Assembly: GCA_037074615.1 (NCBI GenBank)
Contig: CM073547.1
Coordinates: 124,001-188,000 of the forward strand
Length of the DNA: 64,000 nt
Direction of reading: 5' to 3'
DNA from: Leucaena leucocephala
Lineage: Eukaryota > Streptophyta > Magnoliopsida > Fabales > Fabaceae
Shown piece after piece: positions 50,001 through 62,036 of the stretch. The notes under the pieces are model-generated. The model was not told where the DNA came from. It worked only from the letters and a program-made list of their open reading frames with translations, and did no database searches. The position numbers were made by a program, and so were the translations under genes. Within the stretch, counting starts at the first letter, position 1, and every line of letters starts with the position of its first letter.

Positions 50001-51137
50001 TGGATGGCTCCTGAGGTATCTAATGTTCTTTTAACAGAGAGACTAGTTTGTTCAAATGGTTTAACTACATTATTGGTCTTAATTTTCTGTTTAACTATTA
50101 CATTCCTACTGAAATTTCGAAGTATATATTTGAAAAAGGAATAAAAATTGTCGAGGTCAACAATTTTAACCTTGAAGTTGTCTTAAGTACAATATCTGAT
50201 ACACATTGCTGGTCTCAAGAGGGGCGAGTAAATTGATTGTTATTATAAAGCAGCCTCTTGTATGATTTAGAGACCAGCAATTTTTCATTACGATCTGCAA
50301 GGAGAAGAGAGGCCCCCCTTCTTCTGGAAAGGGGTACAATATAGATGAGAGATAGCTCCGTTTTTTTGGCCAATGAGAAATAGCTCGTTAGCATAAGTTT
50401 TTAACACGTTTGTTTTGATTTGAAGGTTATAGAACACAAGCCATATGATCACAAGGCCGATATATTTAGTTTTGGAGTTGTTTTATGGGAATTGCTAACT
50501 GGAAAGGTAATTCTTGTTTTTACTACCCTCTGATAATCACCACTCACTTAACCCTCTTTATTTAAACTATTTTTTACCTTGCCAGCTCCCGTACGAGAAT
50601 TTGACCCCACTACAGGCAGCTATAGGAGTGGTTCAAAAGGTAATCATATAACTAACTTCAGAGAGTGGTTGTAGATTCAACTGTTAGATGAAGTCGTCTT
50701 CTTTCTGGAAGTACTTTCTGGAAACCCTAAAGAAAACAGTGTACATGATTCAGCGGAAAGATATCGATGGTGACTATTTTTTATTCCTGCTTTACATGAA
50801 TTTCAGGGTCTACGACCCACCATCCCCAAGAATACCCATGCAAAATTTGTTGAGCTTCTTGAGAGATGTTGGCAGCAAGATCCAACACTAAGACCTGATT
50901 TCTCTGAAATTATAGACATTCTGCAACAATTGTCTAAAGAGGTATAACAAGTCACTTTTGACAATTAAGATAATCATATTAATTTTCGTATTATAATTGT
51001 TAGCTTTAAAGGTTGCATCAAACTGAATGTCTCATGTGACAATAACTGTTTGCTTGGAACAGGTTGGAGATGGAGAGGATCCACGCAAGGAAAAATCTGG
51101 AGGAATTTTCTCTGTCCTCAGACGAGGTCATCACTGA
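44005..51137 (+). CDS. ACT-domain serine/threonine(/tyrosine) protein kinase, STY8/STY17/STY46 type
   Basis: Exons: 44005-44204, 44613-44727, 45561-45661, 45814-45933, 46340-46394, 47165-47275, 47963-48013, 48192-48364, 48476-48583, 49411-49484, 49603-49778, 49920-50015, 50426-50506, 50586-50639, 50807-50941 and 51063-51137. Phases all match, giving 574 residues, the usual family length. An N-terminal segment (VYNEVLRRLKDS) is followed by an ACT domain (about residues 179-232; EIGLNIQEAHVFSTTDGYSLDVFVV). The kinase domain (about 296-550) has the glycine loop IASGSYGDLFKG, Lys322 in VAIK, HRDLKAAN (414-421), DFG (434-436) and GTYRWMAPE ending at 460. Arabidopsis STY8/17/46 are cytosolic, Raf-like MAPKKK-type kinases that phosphorylate transit peptides of chloroplast precursors. 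A hAT MITE lies in the intron after exon 5. Confidence 0.95.
46404..46888. mobile_element. hAT-type MITE in a kinase intron (485 bp)
   Basis: The 8 bp target duplication TATATGAT flanks it (46396-46403 and 46889-46896). The ends are inverted: TAGGGATGGAAACATGCC at the left, GGCCTGTTTCCATGCCTA at the right. Both arms are made of repeated AGGCCTG/CAGGCCT motifs around an AT-rich centre, so the element can fold into a long hairpin. Eight-base duplications are typical of the hAT superfamily. It inserted nine bases downstream of an exon end, and the left target copy keeps the splice donor sequence. Confidence 0.85.
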
Positions 51138-51539
51138 AAAATAAAATGGCAATTGATGCTATCCATAGGTTTTGATCAAAAGGGTTATTTCCTGATTTTT
51201 TTTAATTGATGTGTACAGTATTTTCTTTACTTGCTTTTTATGGTAGATTATTCGCCTCAACAGCCAGCATTTTCAAAACCAAATACGAACTTCGACTTTT
51301 GCAACGGCATTTGTACTGTAAAGAGCCGAGGTGACGATATCATAATGATATACACATATAAAATAGAGTAAAAAGTTGGTGTTATTTTATTATATGTATT
51401 TTTTGTACCCCACTACACGGGATAGTTCTGTAAGCAGCATAAATGAGTGCTGTAACGGGAGCAAATATGCAGTGGCTTTACGATTAAACGTTAATGAGCT
51501 GGCAATATTACCCTGTGCCTCCTTAACCAGTCCTATTAT
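51138..51539 (+). other. 3' flank of the kinase gene
   Basis: Probable 3' UTR and downstream sequence; no coding feature. There may be a further UTR intron near 51127-51246, suggested by a TAG at its end, but this is not certain. Confidence 0.35.
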
Positions 51540-52360
51540 GGACCCATTTAGATAAGTTTTAAAAAAAAAATTATAGAAAAAATTTTTTTAGATAGCTTTT
51601 ATATAAATTCTTATAGAGAAATGCTTATAGAAAAATAATTTTAAATAAATAAGTGTTTGGATAGTTATTTACTAAAAAAAATTTATTATTAGTAAATTAC
51701 TAACAAGAGTATGAGAAAAATTTTTGACCACCGTTCATCCTCTTTAGTCGTCCAGTCTCCTTACCTCTATTGACCTCCAAGAGCTTATACATAATGGAGG
51801 AGAAGATCAGAAATAGAGAAGAGAAGACCTTAGACCATGACCTCTTGACCTTACACCATGACCTCTCAATTTTAAATCTGTAATAGATAAGACCAGAGAC
51901 GTATGCTTCTTTTTTCTTGTCAATGACTTGCCGTCGATGACTAGCAACGTCTATTTCTTCTTTCTTCCAGTAGACGACTAGCGATCAGTGACCTTAGAGC
52001 ATCTTCCATCGATGTCTGCTTCCTCCTCTAGTGACAATGATTTGTCATCTCGCCTCCTTCTTTCTTTCCTTTAGACAGAAATGGCAGTGGAGAGGAGACG
52101 TTAGTGCAGAGAGAGGAGAGAGGGAAAGGAAGAGAAGAGAGTGTCATAAAAGGTAAGGTAAAATATCAATTGGATAGTTCATAAGTTTTTTTATTATTCC
52201 AAAAGTTATTTTCATGAGTTTATTCAAAACTATGGTTTAATCTATAAATTCTTTTAGACAAATATATATATTTATTTTAAAATTTCTCAAAATTAAAATT
52301 TAGGCCAAAAGTCTTTCTAAAATATAGGTTTGGGGTTACTCAAACAGGCACTATATACAT
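51540..52360. repeat. AT-rich MITE-like repeat, third relative with a longer centre
   Basis: It starts near TGGACCCATTTAGATAAG and ends near ACTCAAACAGGCAC, resembling repeats A and B at 38.9-40.0 kb. It shares AAATAAGTGTTTGGATAGTTATT on one side and GATAGTTCATAAGTTTTT on the other. The centre (about 51720-52140) is unrelated, TC-rich sequence with direct repeats of GACCTTA-ACCATGACCTCT. Confidence 0.45.
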
Positions 52361-52699
52361 GAGCGCGCACATTTAATGTTCACTTGAATATAAGCATCCT
52401 CATCATCACAAATTATCATATATAATCTAAACTCGTGAAATGTAACCATACTTAAGTGTTCAAATGCAGATGATATGTGAATATTCTCATTGAAATTTTA
52501 TTAACTGTTTCAAGCTCTTTTTTTAGCTAAATACAAGTATCCTCTTATTAAAGATAATTATATTTGAGATATTATCGAGTATTGAATGTGAATATCTCAT
52601 ACTATAGAAGTTTAAACTTTAGTTTATCACAATTAATTCTTTCCAATAAATCCAATCCTACAAGTATAACTTATTTATTTATTTTTACAAATGAGGGAT

Positions 52700-53210
52700 A
52701 CATCCAAATTATAAGGAAACTTAGATAGGGAAAACAATTCCCAAACTCCCACTAGCAACTAATTCCTCCAAGTAAAGGGGACAAGTTCCCAAGAAAGAAG
52801 AAGTTTATAAATCTTATTTAACCAATACACCAGTAATATGATTATGGTTTCGTGAAATATAAGCTACTTGAACATCTCATAATCTGTTTAGTAATGAGTG
52901 AATATGCAGTATCAGAAGACTACTGGTGACTATCCCTCTGTTGTATAGATATGATAATATTCTTTGTATCTGACTCAAGTATGAGATTTTTAATTCCTAT
53001 ATTCCATGCCATTAATAGGCCTTTAAAAATTGTCTATTGTTCTGCTTCAATAACACTATAAGACCCAATAGCATATGTGAAACTAGCAATCCAATTCCCA
53101 TTATAATCTCAAATAAAACCCCTACATTGACTTTAATAGTGACCTATCCACATTTATCTTAAAACACCCTTTGGTGGAACTTCCCATTTAGTTCTAGAGA
53201 AGATTAGTTC
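52700..53210 (-). pseudogene. Decayed RNase H-like fragment (LINE or RVT_3 type)
   Basis: Translation of the minus strand shows a broken RNase H fold of the kind found at the end of plant LINE polyproteins and in RVT_3 genes. Segments in order are PPKGCFKINVDRSL (first catalytic Asp region), NGNWIASFTYAIGSYSVIEAEQ (catalytic Glu in AEQ), LLMAWNIGIKNLILESD (catalytic Asp) and VQVAYISRNHN (final His region). Several stops and frame changes interrupt it. No reverse transcriptase was recognised nearby, so it is an isolated remnant. Confidence 0.7.
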
Positions 53211-55473
53211 GTTGTGTATAATATGCTCTTGTTGACACAAAGTTGTGGCAGACATGCTTCAAGATTAATAATGGCTATTGATGCTATGGATCAAACATAA
53301 CTTTATTCCTCTATTTCTATAAATGGCAAATCTAGACACTTATTTGAGTTTCCAATCGCCAAATCTAGTTAAACCCATATCTCTTTTTAGATTTATAGCA
53401 AATTAATTTCTCAAATCTATAAAAAAAATTACATAAAGTAGATCGACTTGATACAATGATATTATAGTAGTTGTGTATACTCATAATCCCACAAGATACG
53501 TCAAGTATCTTCTATACCTGATTTAGTGTGCCATATATAAAGCATCGTACCCATGTCTATGACAAGCCGGCGAACCCGTTTGAACTATTGAAGGGGCTGA
53601 ATGAATTGAACGGCAATGATTTTGAAATTATGTAAGTTGATAACGAAATTTAGATTTCAATTAATTTTGACAATGAGCTTGTCCAATCATGTTGAGGGAT
53701 TGATGGCACTTATTAGGCTGAAGGATAAGGCTCATCTCTCAATCATATTCTCCTTCTATGGTTAAGTTGAGTAGGTGGGCCTTCTAAGGCGCCCACAAAA
53801 TTTAAGGAAAGGTAACTTGTTAGTATAAATTTTGCAACCATGTAGCCCAAAAAAAAAAAAGTTGCAACTATGTAGGAGCATTGATATTGAACAGGGGGAA
53901 TCCATTTGGGGGGTGTGGAGCCAGTCCACGCAGTACGCTATGCTTGTCCGCTTTTTAAGTGCTCAGTTCAGGAATCTCATCTTTAGTTTCCATGGATCCA
54001 AGGCGTGGAGCTTAGGTCACCGCCCTTTCATAGGGCTAGAAGCTCGCCACCTATACTAGAAGTTGCACTTGCTAACAAGAACGTGCATTCAAGAGTCACA
54101 TATTGTATTATAGACAGCACAAGCAACAATGTCAAGATTTGACGAAAGAGGCCTGTCCAATAAAAATTCCCCCGTATCAAGTAACAGACTCGTCATGTCG
54201 GCTCATCATATAATGATTGCGCCACAGAAAGGTTGTTCATGAGCTGAAGTGGGTAAAGGGGAAGATCCATTGGGAATGAAGGACGCGCAACGTGTGAGCA
54301 AGAAAATTAGGCGCTAACGGTCTCAAGCGGAGGCCGAGCTGGAGGCGACCTCAGGTCCCCACGCAACCATTCACATCCAAAAGTTTATAATCAGAATCCA
54401 TTTGCTATTGCTACTTGACAACATATACTATATTCTCCGCGGCCGTTAAGGGATCCATCACGCATCCTCCTCCATGCTTGTTTAGTTCCCGATTCTCTTC
54501 TGCTATCCTACAACAAATCGTCCAATCCAAATAATTTAAATATAACATAATAGTGTTATGTAAACAATAATATACAGTAATAAGACTTGAATTATTATAA
54601 GTATAGCTCGAACCAAGAGTTTGAGTAAAGTAGAGGGGGGCATGAAGGGGAAGGGTTTGAGAGGGCATTCCTTTAGTCTAATATTGTTTTGAGCATGACC
54701 CTAAAAAGATAATAAAAAGAAAAGGGAGAGCGACAGGGGGCTTATGGGATTGGTTCCACGTACAACGTTCGGCGTTGCAATCATATAGCCGAGTGGCCAC
54801 TATTGCTGCGGATTAGCTGTACTTTGATTTTTGAAGGCCAAGCCAAGTTGACATTCCTTACTTTACCATTCGATTCAATCGTTTTTAGTATTACCCTTAC
54901 AAGGGGACTTTGTTTTACGCCGCGACGTGTCGTATTTGGCTTCTTCTTTAGGGCTCTCTAAGTCTCATCCCATTACGCAACTGTGCATTTCATATCATAT
55001 CATCCCCTCAATCACCGCCGCTCCTTCCTCCTCCTCCCGCTTCCCCTGCCCCCCATTAAAATAACTCACCCCGCTTCACTACCTTCGTATTGGTCAATTT
55101 TGTTAATGACTTTGTAATATAGTCACGTATTAACTCATTTTTTTTTTAAAAAATAAAACTATCAGTTTTGGAGTAACTCGATTAATTGAAGGCAAAGCAT
55201 GCTTAATTAACTTATGAGTCCAAATATAGAATGCCGTACAAGCCCCGCCCTCCTCAAACTTGACTCCAACTCAAAAGACAGTGGCCACAGATCTTACCTG
55301 AACCTCGGTGTGTTTGTTGACCAAATCTTTGAATCTTCCCTCTTGTTGTCTCTTCTTTTTATTACTAATTAATTAATCACTTCAGCTTTCCCATCAATAT
55401 TTTATGTTTATTCATGTTTGGTATAACACTTTCACTCATGCATCGTAATCACACTGGCTTCCATTGTTTGTCC
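53211..55473. other. Intergenic region
   Basis: No supported gene. Composition is mixed and ORFs such as 53832-54059 and 54411-54668 lack family features. The region at 54690-55080 is richer in G+C and may be part of the distal promoter of the MSL gene. Confidence 0.4.
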
Positions 55474-55481
55474 GTTGCAAC

Positions 55482-56078
55482 TAGGGGTGTTCACGGGACG
55501 GGTCGGGACCGGGACAACCCCGTCCCGTGTCCCGTCCCGATACAGTACACGGGACGCAAAATGCGTCCCGTGTCCCGTCCCGTCCCGAATTTGTCCCGGT
55601 CCCGACGGGACCGGGACGGGTTCGGGACGGGACGGGACGGACCCGAATTTTTTTTTTTAAAAAAATATATTATAATAAAATCATCTCAATAAATTATTCC
55701 ATATAAAATGCCCCAACAACTTACTCAAAATACCAACATTTCTCCTTTATATAATATAATAATTTACCCATATAAGGGGAAAAAAAGTAATAGTAAAAAA
55801 GAATAGAAATATCAATATAAAAATATCTGTATAAGAATAAAAATATCTATATAAGAGTGGGAAAGATAGGATAATGTATATTTTTTAAAAAAAAAAAAAA
55901 AATCGGGACGGGACGGGATTCCCGAGGGACGGGCCGAAACCCGTCCCGTCCCGAATACCAATCTTGTCCCGTCCCGGGACGGACCCGTCCCGGTCCATTT
56001 CGGGACGGGACGGACCCGTCCCGAAATCCCCGGGACCGGGTCGGGACACCCGGGACGGGACAAGGTTGGACACCCCTA
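55482..56078. mobile_element. hAT-type MITE with GGGAC-repeat arms (597 bp)
   Basis: The 8 bp target duplication GTTGCAAC flanks it at 55474-55481 and 56079-56086. The ends are inverted: TAGGGGTGTTC at the left, GGACACCCCTA at the right. Each arm (about 55490-55650 and 55900-56070) is a dense array of GGGAC/GTCCC units, and the two arms are reverse complements around an AT-rich centre of about 250 bases. No coding capacity; apparent ORFs in the arms only reflect the repeats. It lies 506 bp upstream of the MSL start codon. Confidence 0.88.
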
Positions 56079-56086
56079 GTTGCAAC

Positions 56087-56583
56087 TTATTAATTAATCA
56101 TTTTTACACAAAAAAAAATTAATTACTCTGCATGCATATCTCTCGCGACTAGATTAATGCTAATTTTCTCCAACAATTTAAACGTCTTCTCCAAGTTAAC
56201 CGAAATTGATGATTAATAATTAATGAACAATGATTGAGGATTGATTTGGACGAAAATGGCATGGGGTATATTTTGAGTAATTACGCGGCATCTTGAGCTA
56301 ACCTAAGCGAGACGAGAAACACGGCAGAAGCCGAAGCGTGCTCGGCGTTGTCTCACATGTTCCTTTCTCTGTCTCCGACGCTGCAATTTTCTTACGTTTT
56401 TCCTTTGGTTCCATCCTCCCTCGCTAGTCACTACACGCGTCTGTCAGCTTTGACTCGAGAACTTTCGATTTCATAAAGCCGAATTTAATTTCTGCGTCCC
56501 CCAACACTCGCTTTCCCACTTTAGTCCTGGTTTATTATTTTAATTTACCTTCCTCCCATCTCCCGCTGCCTAATTAAATTCCA
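56087..56583 (+). promoter_or_regulatory. Putative proximal promoter / 5' UTR of the MSL gene
   Basis: This is the sequence between the hAT MITE and the ATG. A CT-rich segment near 56485-56575 is typical of a plant 5' UTR. No TATA box can be assigned with confidence. Confidence 0.3.
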
Positions 56584-59500
56584 ATGGATTCCCTCAAAAA
56601 ATCATTCAAGTCCTATTATTCTTACAAACATCGCACGGACGCCGACTCCGGCCACGAGCAGCTTCCCATTCTCCTCGATCAAGAAACTCCCGACGATCAT
56701 CATCGTCCTCCTCACCTCACTACTCCATCATCCATGTCCTCCACTACTCCCAGTCCACATCGCCCCGAAGTTGTCCTTAAAATCGACGAAGGCGACTCCA
56801 GAGGTCCCGCAGTGCAGCAGGGTGGCAAGATTTGGAGAGAAACTAGCTATGACTTCTGGAACAATGCAGACGTGAGCAAGAGTGCCAGTGATGGGAATGC
56901 TGGCGCTGGTACTAGTGGTAATGACGAGGATAGCTTCGATTTCCGGCATCGTGGGCAGGGTTCCGAGGATCCACCCTCCATGCTCATTGGTAAGTTCTTG
57001 CACAAACAGAAAGCTTCTGGTGACATGTCTCTCGATATGGATTTAGAAATGGAGGAGTTCCAGCATGACTACAAATTGCCTCCGGTGGAAGAGTCTCCGC
57101 AGCTCAATCGCATTTCCAAGGACCTCAAAGTCTCGTTTGAGGAACCCACTTCCAATGTTGTTGAGGTGGCAACTGATACCGTTAGACGAAGGTATAAGGA
57201 CTCGCCGGGTCACACCGAAGTTCATAAATCGCCGCATCGCGATCAACTTGGATCGCCGGCTGTTGCTCAGAGCGGTAATGCTGCTGCCGGAGATGGCGAG
57301 GTGGTAAGATGTACCTCCAGCGCCACTTATGAAAGGAATCTTTCGTTGCAGAGGAAATCTGCTTTGCTGAAGGCCAGAAATAAGTCAAGATTGTTGGATC
57401 CGCCGGAGGAGCCGGACCGAAGGTCTGGTCGGGTGGCAAAATCAGGGCAAATGTTATCGGCGATGTTAGGGAAGAAAGGGGAGGACGAGGAAGACGACCC
57501 GTTTTTAGAGGAGGACGTACCCGACGAGTTGAAAAAGACCCATTTTAGCATATGGGTTCTGCTTGAGTGGTTGAGTTTGATTTTGTTTGTTGCTGCGCTA
57601 GCATGCACGCTGAGTATCCCAGTTTTGAGGAATAAGATTCTCTGGAAGCTCCAGTTATGGAAATGGGAGGTGATGATCCTGGTTCTGATTTGTGGTCGGT
57701 TGGTTTCTGATTGGGTAATTCGAATTTTGGTGTTCTTTATCGAAAGAAATTTCCTTTTGAGGAAGAGAGTCCTCTATTTCGTATATGGTGTGAGGAAGGC
57801 AGTTCAAAATTGTTTATGGTTGGGATTTGTTTTGATTGCTTGGCATCTATTATTCGATAAGAAGGTTGAGAGGGCGACTAGAGGCAACAACGCCCTTCAA
57901 TATGTCACCAAGGTCTTGGTCTGCTTCTTGGTGGGTACTTTGGTATGGTTGGCAAAAACTCTCGTGGTTAAGGTTATGGCTTCTTCCTTCTATACAACAA
58001 CATACTTTGATAGGATTCAGGAGTCACTGTTTAATCAATTTGTGATTGAAACACTGTCGGGGCCACCTCTGATCGAAATTCAGAAGTCAGAGGAAGAGGA
58101 ACAAAAACTTGCTGATGAGGTTCAGAAACTGCAGAATGCTGGGGTTAACATTCCCCCTGAGCTCAGGGCAACTGCCTTCTCTAGAACTAAGAGTCCAAGG
58201 GCGACGAAAAGTGGAATGCTCCAGAAAAGTCCCCGTCTTATAAGTGGAAAGTTTTCTCGTCCACTCTCCCATAAGTCAGATGATGGAATTACTATTGATC
58301 ACCTACATAAGCTGAATCCGAAAAATGTCTCTGCGTGGAATATGAAAAGGTTGATGAATATGGTCCGACACGGCACTCTTTCTACACTGGATGAACAGAT
58401 ACTTGATTCAGCTCAAGATGATGAAAATGGCACACAGATTAGAAGTGAAAATGAGGCAAAAGCTGCGGCAAAGAAAATATTTCAGAATGTTGCCAGGCGG
58501 GGTAGCAGGTTATTCCTTGATCCTTATAAATTAATTGTATGCATTAAACTAATTTATCATTTCGCCATCTTTTATGCATATGCAATCTCAAACTCTGACG
58601 CACATAGTACTGCAGTTCATAAAATGATTCCTGAAGGTTGGGCCGAGTCTTGTAAGCTTTACTGACTTCTTGACTGGTCTGGTCGCTGGTGTTGAGGCTT
58701 GTTTGCTTATGTATAAGAGAAAACCGGTCCTGACTACAGTATGATTGGGGTGTTTGATTGAGTAACAAGAATGATTAATGACTGTGTTCAACATCAAAAC
58801 TAGTTTTATTCCTTCATATTGTATGCATTAATGATTGAATGAATGATTCATAAATTGGCAAGGATTTATAATCTTCTCTTCTCTGCCTAGCTGATGAGAA
58901 CTCTAGAGGGTCCATACACCTAACTGATAAAGTTTATTATTTTTCTTTTCAGGTTCATTTACCTGGAGGATTTGATGGGTTTTATGCGGGAAGATGAAGC
59001 TGAGAAGACCATGGATCTCTTTGAAGGAGCATCTGATTCCGGGAAGATCAGCAAGTCTGCCTTGAAGAACTGGGTGGTAAGATTAGCAACACCTGGAGCT
59101 TGATTTGGAAAACAAAAGGGGTGGATTATATTCTGTAGTATATTAACAACTAGGTTGTCTGCGGCAATTCTTTCTGATTTGGCTGAACGATATCATTTCT
59201 TGGGAATTAAATTTCACAATACTATTTTTATGCACGCCTTTATCGTATTCTCAATATGATTCCTTGTCATTCTACAAGTAAATACTCTTTAACATACTGG
59301 CTACTAATGAAACTAGTCTATTTTAACTTGATGGAATAATCTTGCCTCACCACGTCCTCTCTCCCTGAGGCACTCAAGTGCAGATATGAACGACCCCAAT
59401 GCAATTCATATTAATTGACATTTTTGTTTATTTCTTCTTCACCTGTTCATGCAACTATGTATTTTCTTTTAATGATGATGGTTCGAGGGGAATTAAATTT

Positions 59501-60598
59501 CCAATGGGCGATCTTGGTCTATGTTTTATTGATGCAAGGTTTCATTTATATTTAAATACAGCTGTTTGTGTTTGCTTATATATTACTTATGCCAGTGTTC
59601 TCTATTATAAAAATCCAGGTTAATGCCTTCAGAGAGAGGAGAGCACTTGCTTTGACCTTGACTGATACCAAAACCGCAGTGAACAAACTTCATCGAATAC
59701 TCAATTTTATAGTTGGCATCATTATACTAGTTATCTGGCTATTAATAATGGAAATTGCCACTACCAAATTTCTTCTCTTTGTGAGCTCACAGCTTGTCTT
59801 GGTTGCGTTTATATTTGGAAATACCTGCAAGACGGTATTTGAAGCAATTGTTTTCTTATTTATCATGCACCCATTTGACGTGGGAGATAGGTGTGAAATC
59901 GATGGGGTCCAGGTAATGCTTAGCTCTTTAACCGTATACAGATTCTGTTTTCGCTTATGCAAGACCTGACATTATAGCTTATTTTCTCCACCTCTTTGCT
60001 ATCTAATTTCAGATGGTTGTGGAAGAAATGAATATACTTGCAACCATATTTTTAAGATATGACAATCAAAAAATAATCATCCCCAACAGCGTCCTTGCAA
60101 CTAAGGCCATACATAATTACTACCGGAGTCCTGACATGGGAGATGCTATTGATTTCTTCATACATGTGTCTACCCCAGCTGAAAAGGTTGCACTCATGAA
60201 ACAAAGAATACATAGGTATGGGCAAGAACAAACTGTTTCCCTTGCATTGTTTGTATGCTTGGGGGTGTTATGGTGTAAATCTAAAATGAAATTTGAAATG
60301 ACTACATTGCAGCTTCATCGATAACAAGAAGGAGCACTGGTATCCTTCAGCTTTTATAGTCTTCAGGGATCTGGAACAATTAAACATGATAAGGATATCG
60401 ATTTGGCCAACTCATAGGATGAACCACCAAGACATGGGAGAAAGGTTTGTCAGAAGATCCCTTCTGATTGACGAGCTGCTCAAGATATTCCGGGAGCTTG
60501 ACATCCAGTATCGTCTTCTTCCTCTCGATATTAACATTAGAAGCATGCCTACCACTTCCGAACGGCTTCCACCTAGTTGGGCCACAATCACGAGTTAA
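56584..60598 (+). CDS. MscS-like mechanosensitive ion channel (MSL6/MSL10 group)
   Basis: Exons 56584-58508, 58953-59076, 59619-59912, 60013-60215 and 60313-60598 join in phase to 943 residues. The long soluble N-terminus contains the group's WRETSYDFW motif (about residue 81) and acidic patches. Six likely membrane segments follow: about 321-345 (WVLLEWLSLILFVAALA), 357-385, 395-420, 435-460, then after a cytoplasmic loop 708-728 (FIVGIIILVIWLLIM) and 735-765 (pore-lining TM6, NTCKTVFEAIVFLF). The MscS beta domain is next (HPFDVGDRCEIDGVQMVVEEMNIL, YDNQKIIIPNSVL). Members conduct anions when plasma membrane tension rises; Arabidopsis MSL10 also acts in swelling and cell-death signalling. At 943 residues it is longer than most members. 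The start is the first ATG of the frame, after a pyrimidine-rich leader. Appears intact. Confidence 0.94.
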
Positions 60599-62036
60599 GC
60601 GGGAAACTCTTGTCGTTCCGCGGGATAGGATTAAAGAAAGGTAGTTTTTCGGGTTCTTAATTATACTGTATATTAGTTTATGGAGCTGATAATATGGATC
60701 TTGTGCGATATTTCTTGCCACCGCGTGCCTTCCCTGTTCTCGCGTTCTAAGGCCATGATTAGTATGGTTTTATTTTTTTTGGGAAAACGGAAGAAAAAGG
60801 GAGAGAGAGATGTTTCTATGAAAAATAGTTTTTTGGGGCCAAAAATGTTTGACAGATAGAAAGGAATCAGAAATATTCTTTTGCATTGGGAGTTTGATAT
60901 GAAACAATTAAAAATGGAAATGAATATAATGTGATCAATCGATATGAACGTCTTTCAATATAATGTACCGGAAAAAAAAATCCAGATTGAGTTTGGAGTC
61001 TGTTGTCTAACCATGTAATATGGGTTCTGACAATATTTTAATATAAAATATTATATTAAATTTTCACATAGATTTACAATATCTAGCTAAGGTTGGCGTA
61101 GTGAAAAAAATTTAAAAAACAAGAAATTGAAAAAAAAAAATCAAGATAGGAATTCTATTTTTTGACTAAAGGTATAATGCATTCTAAACAAAATATATTC
61201 CCTTAAAAATAATATTAAAATAATAAGTATCACTTTTCAAAATTATTAATACTCAACAAGTATATAATAATTTCATATTATATAAAATCAAGAAATCAAT
61301 TTAAAATTTTAAATAAGTTTTAAAATGAAATTATAAAAAATCACAACAGTTTTTAAATCAGTTTATTAAAGGAAATATATAAAAAAAGTCTCATGTTATA
61401 AATCAACTTGTAACCAAACGGGATCTTAGTCTGCCGAAAAAGAACGGGCTCTAAGAATTTATGTTGTTTTAATATCAATCCAGAACAAATATAATTAGTT
61501 TAATGTATTTATCATTATTTATGTAATATTATACTATAGTATTTAATATATAATTTAATTAAAAAATTAATTTTAATTTTAAATATAAATTTAATTTTTT
61601 ATATTTATTATTTTTTTAAATATAGATACTTTCTCAACAATCATTAAATAATAAAAAAATAGTTAAATAAAATGATTAAATTATTTTGAGAATATTTTAT
61701 ATTAATTAATTTTTTAAATTTAATATATTAATAATAAAAAAATAGGTGTATTATATTTTGTTAGTCGCCATTATTTCCCGTGATGGTAAACATTCAAATG
61801 CGTTTAGTTTACATAAAATGATAAAAGCTAACTAAGTCAAAATTTCATTTAGTCAGTCGAGAAAAACCAGTGAAAAAAAAAAACGAGAAGAGGGATTAAA
61901 AATTAAAAAAAAAAAAAGGCAAAAGAAATTGGCGCGACTGTGGCTGAAGGACGAATGGAGGTGCTTCAGAAGAGCAGACATCATTTGGGTATTGAGACCT
62001 GAGAGGGAAGAAAATAGAGAAGAGAATGAGCGCTGG
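60599..62036. other. Intergenic region, AT-rich
   Basis: It includes the 3' UTR of the MSL gene and strongly A/T-rich sequence from about 60950 to 61740. No coding feature. Confidence 0.45.

Noticed and set aside
55414..56085. Arginine/proline/glycine-rich ORFs on both strands
   Set aside because: They are translations of the GGGAC-repeat arms of a hAT MITE with clear 8 bp target duplications, not a protein gene.
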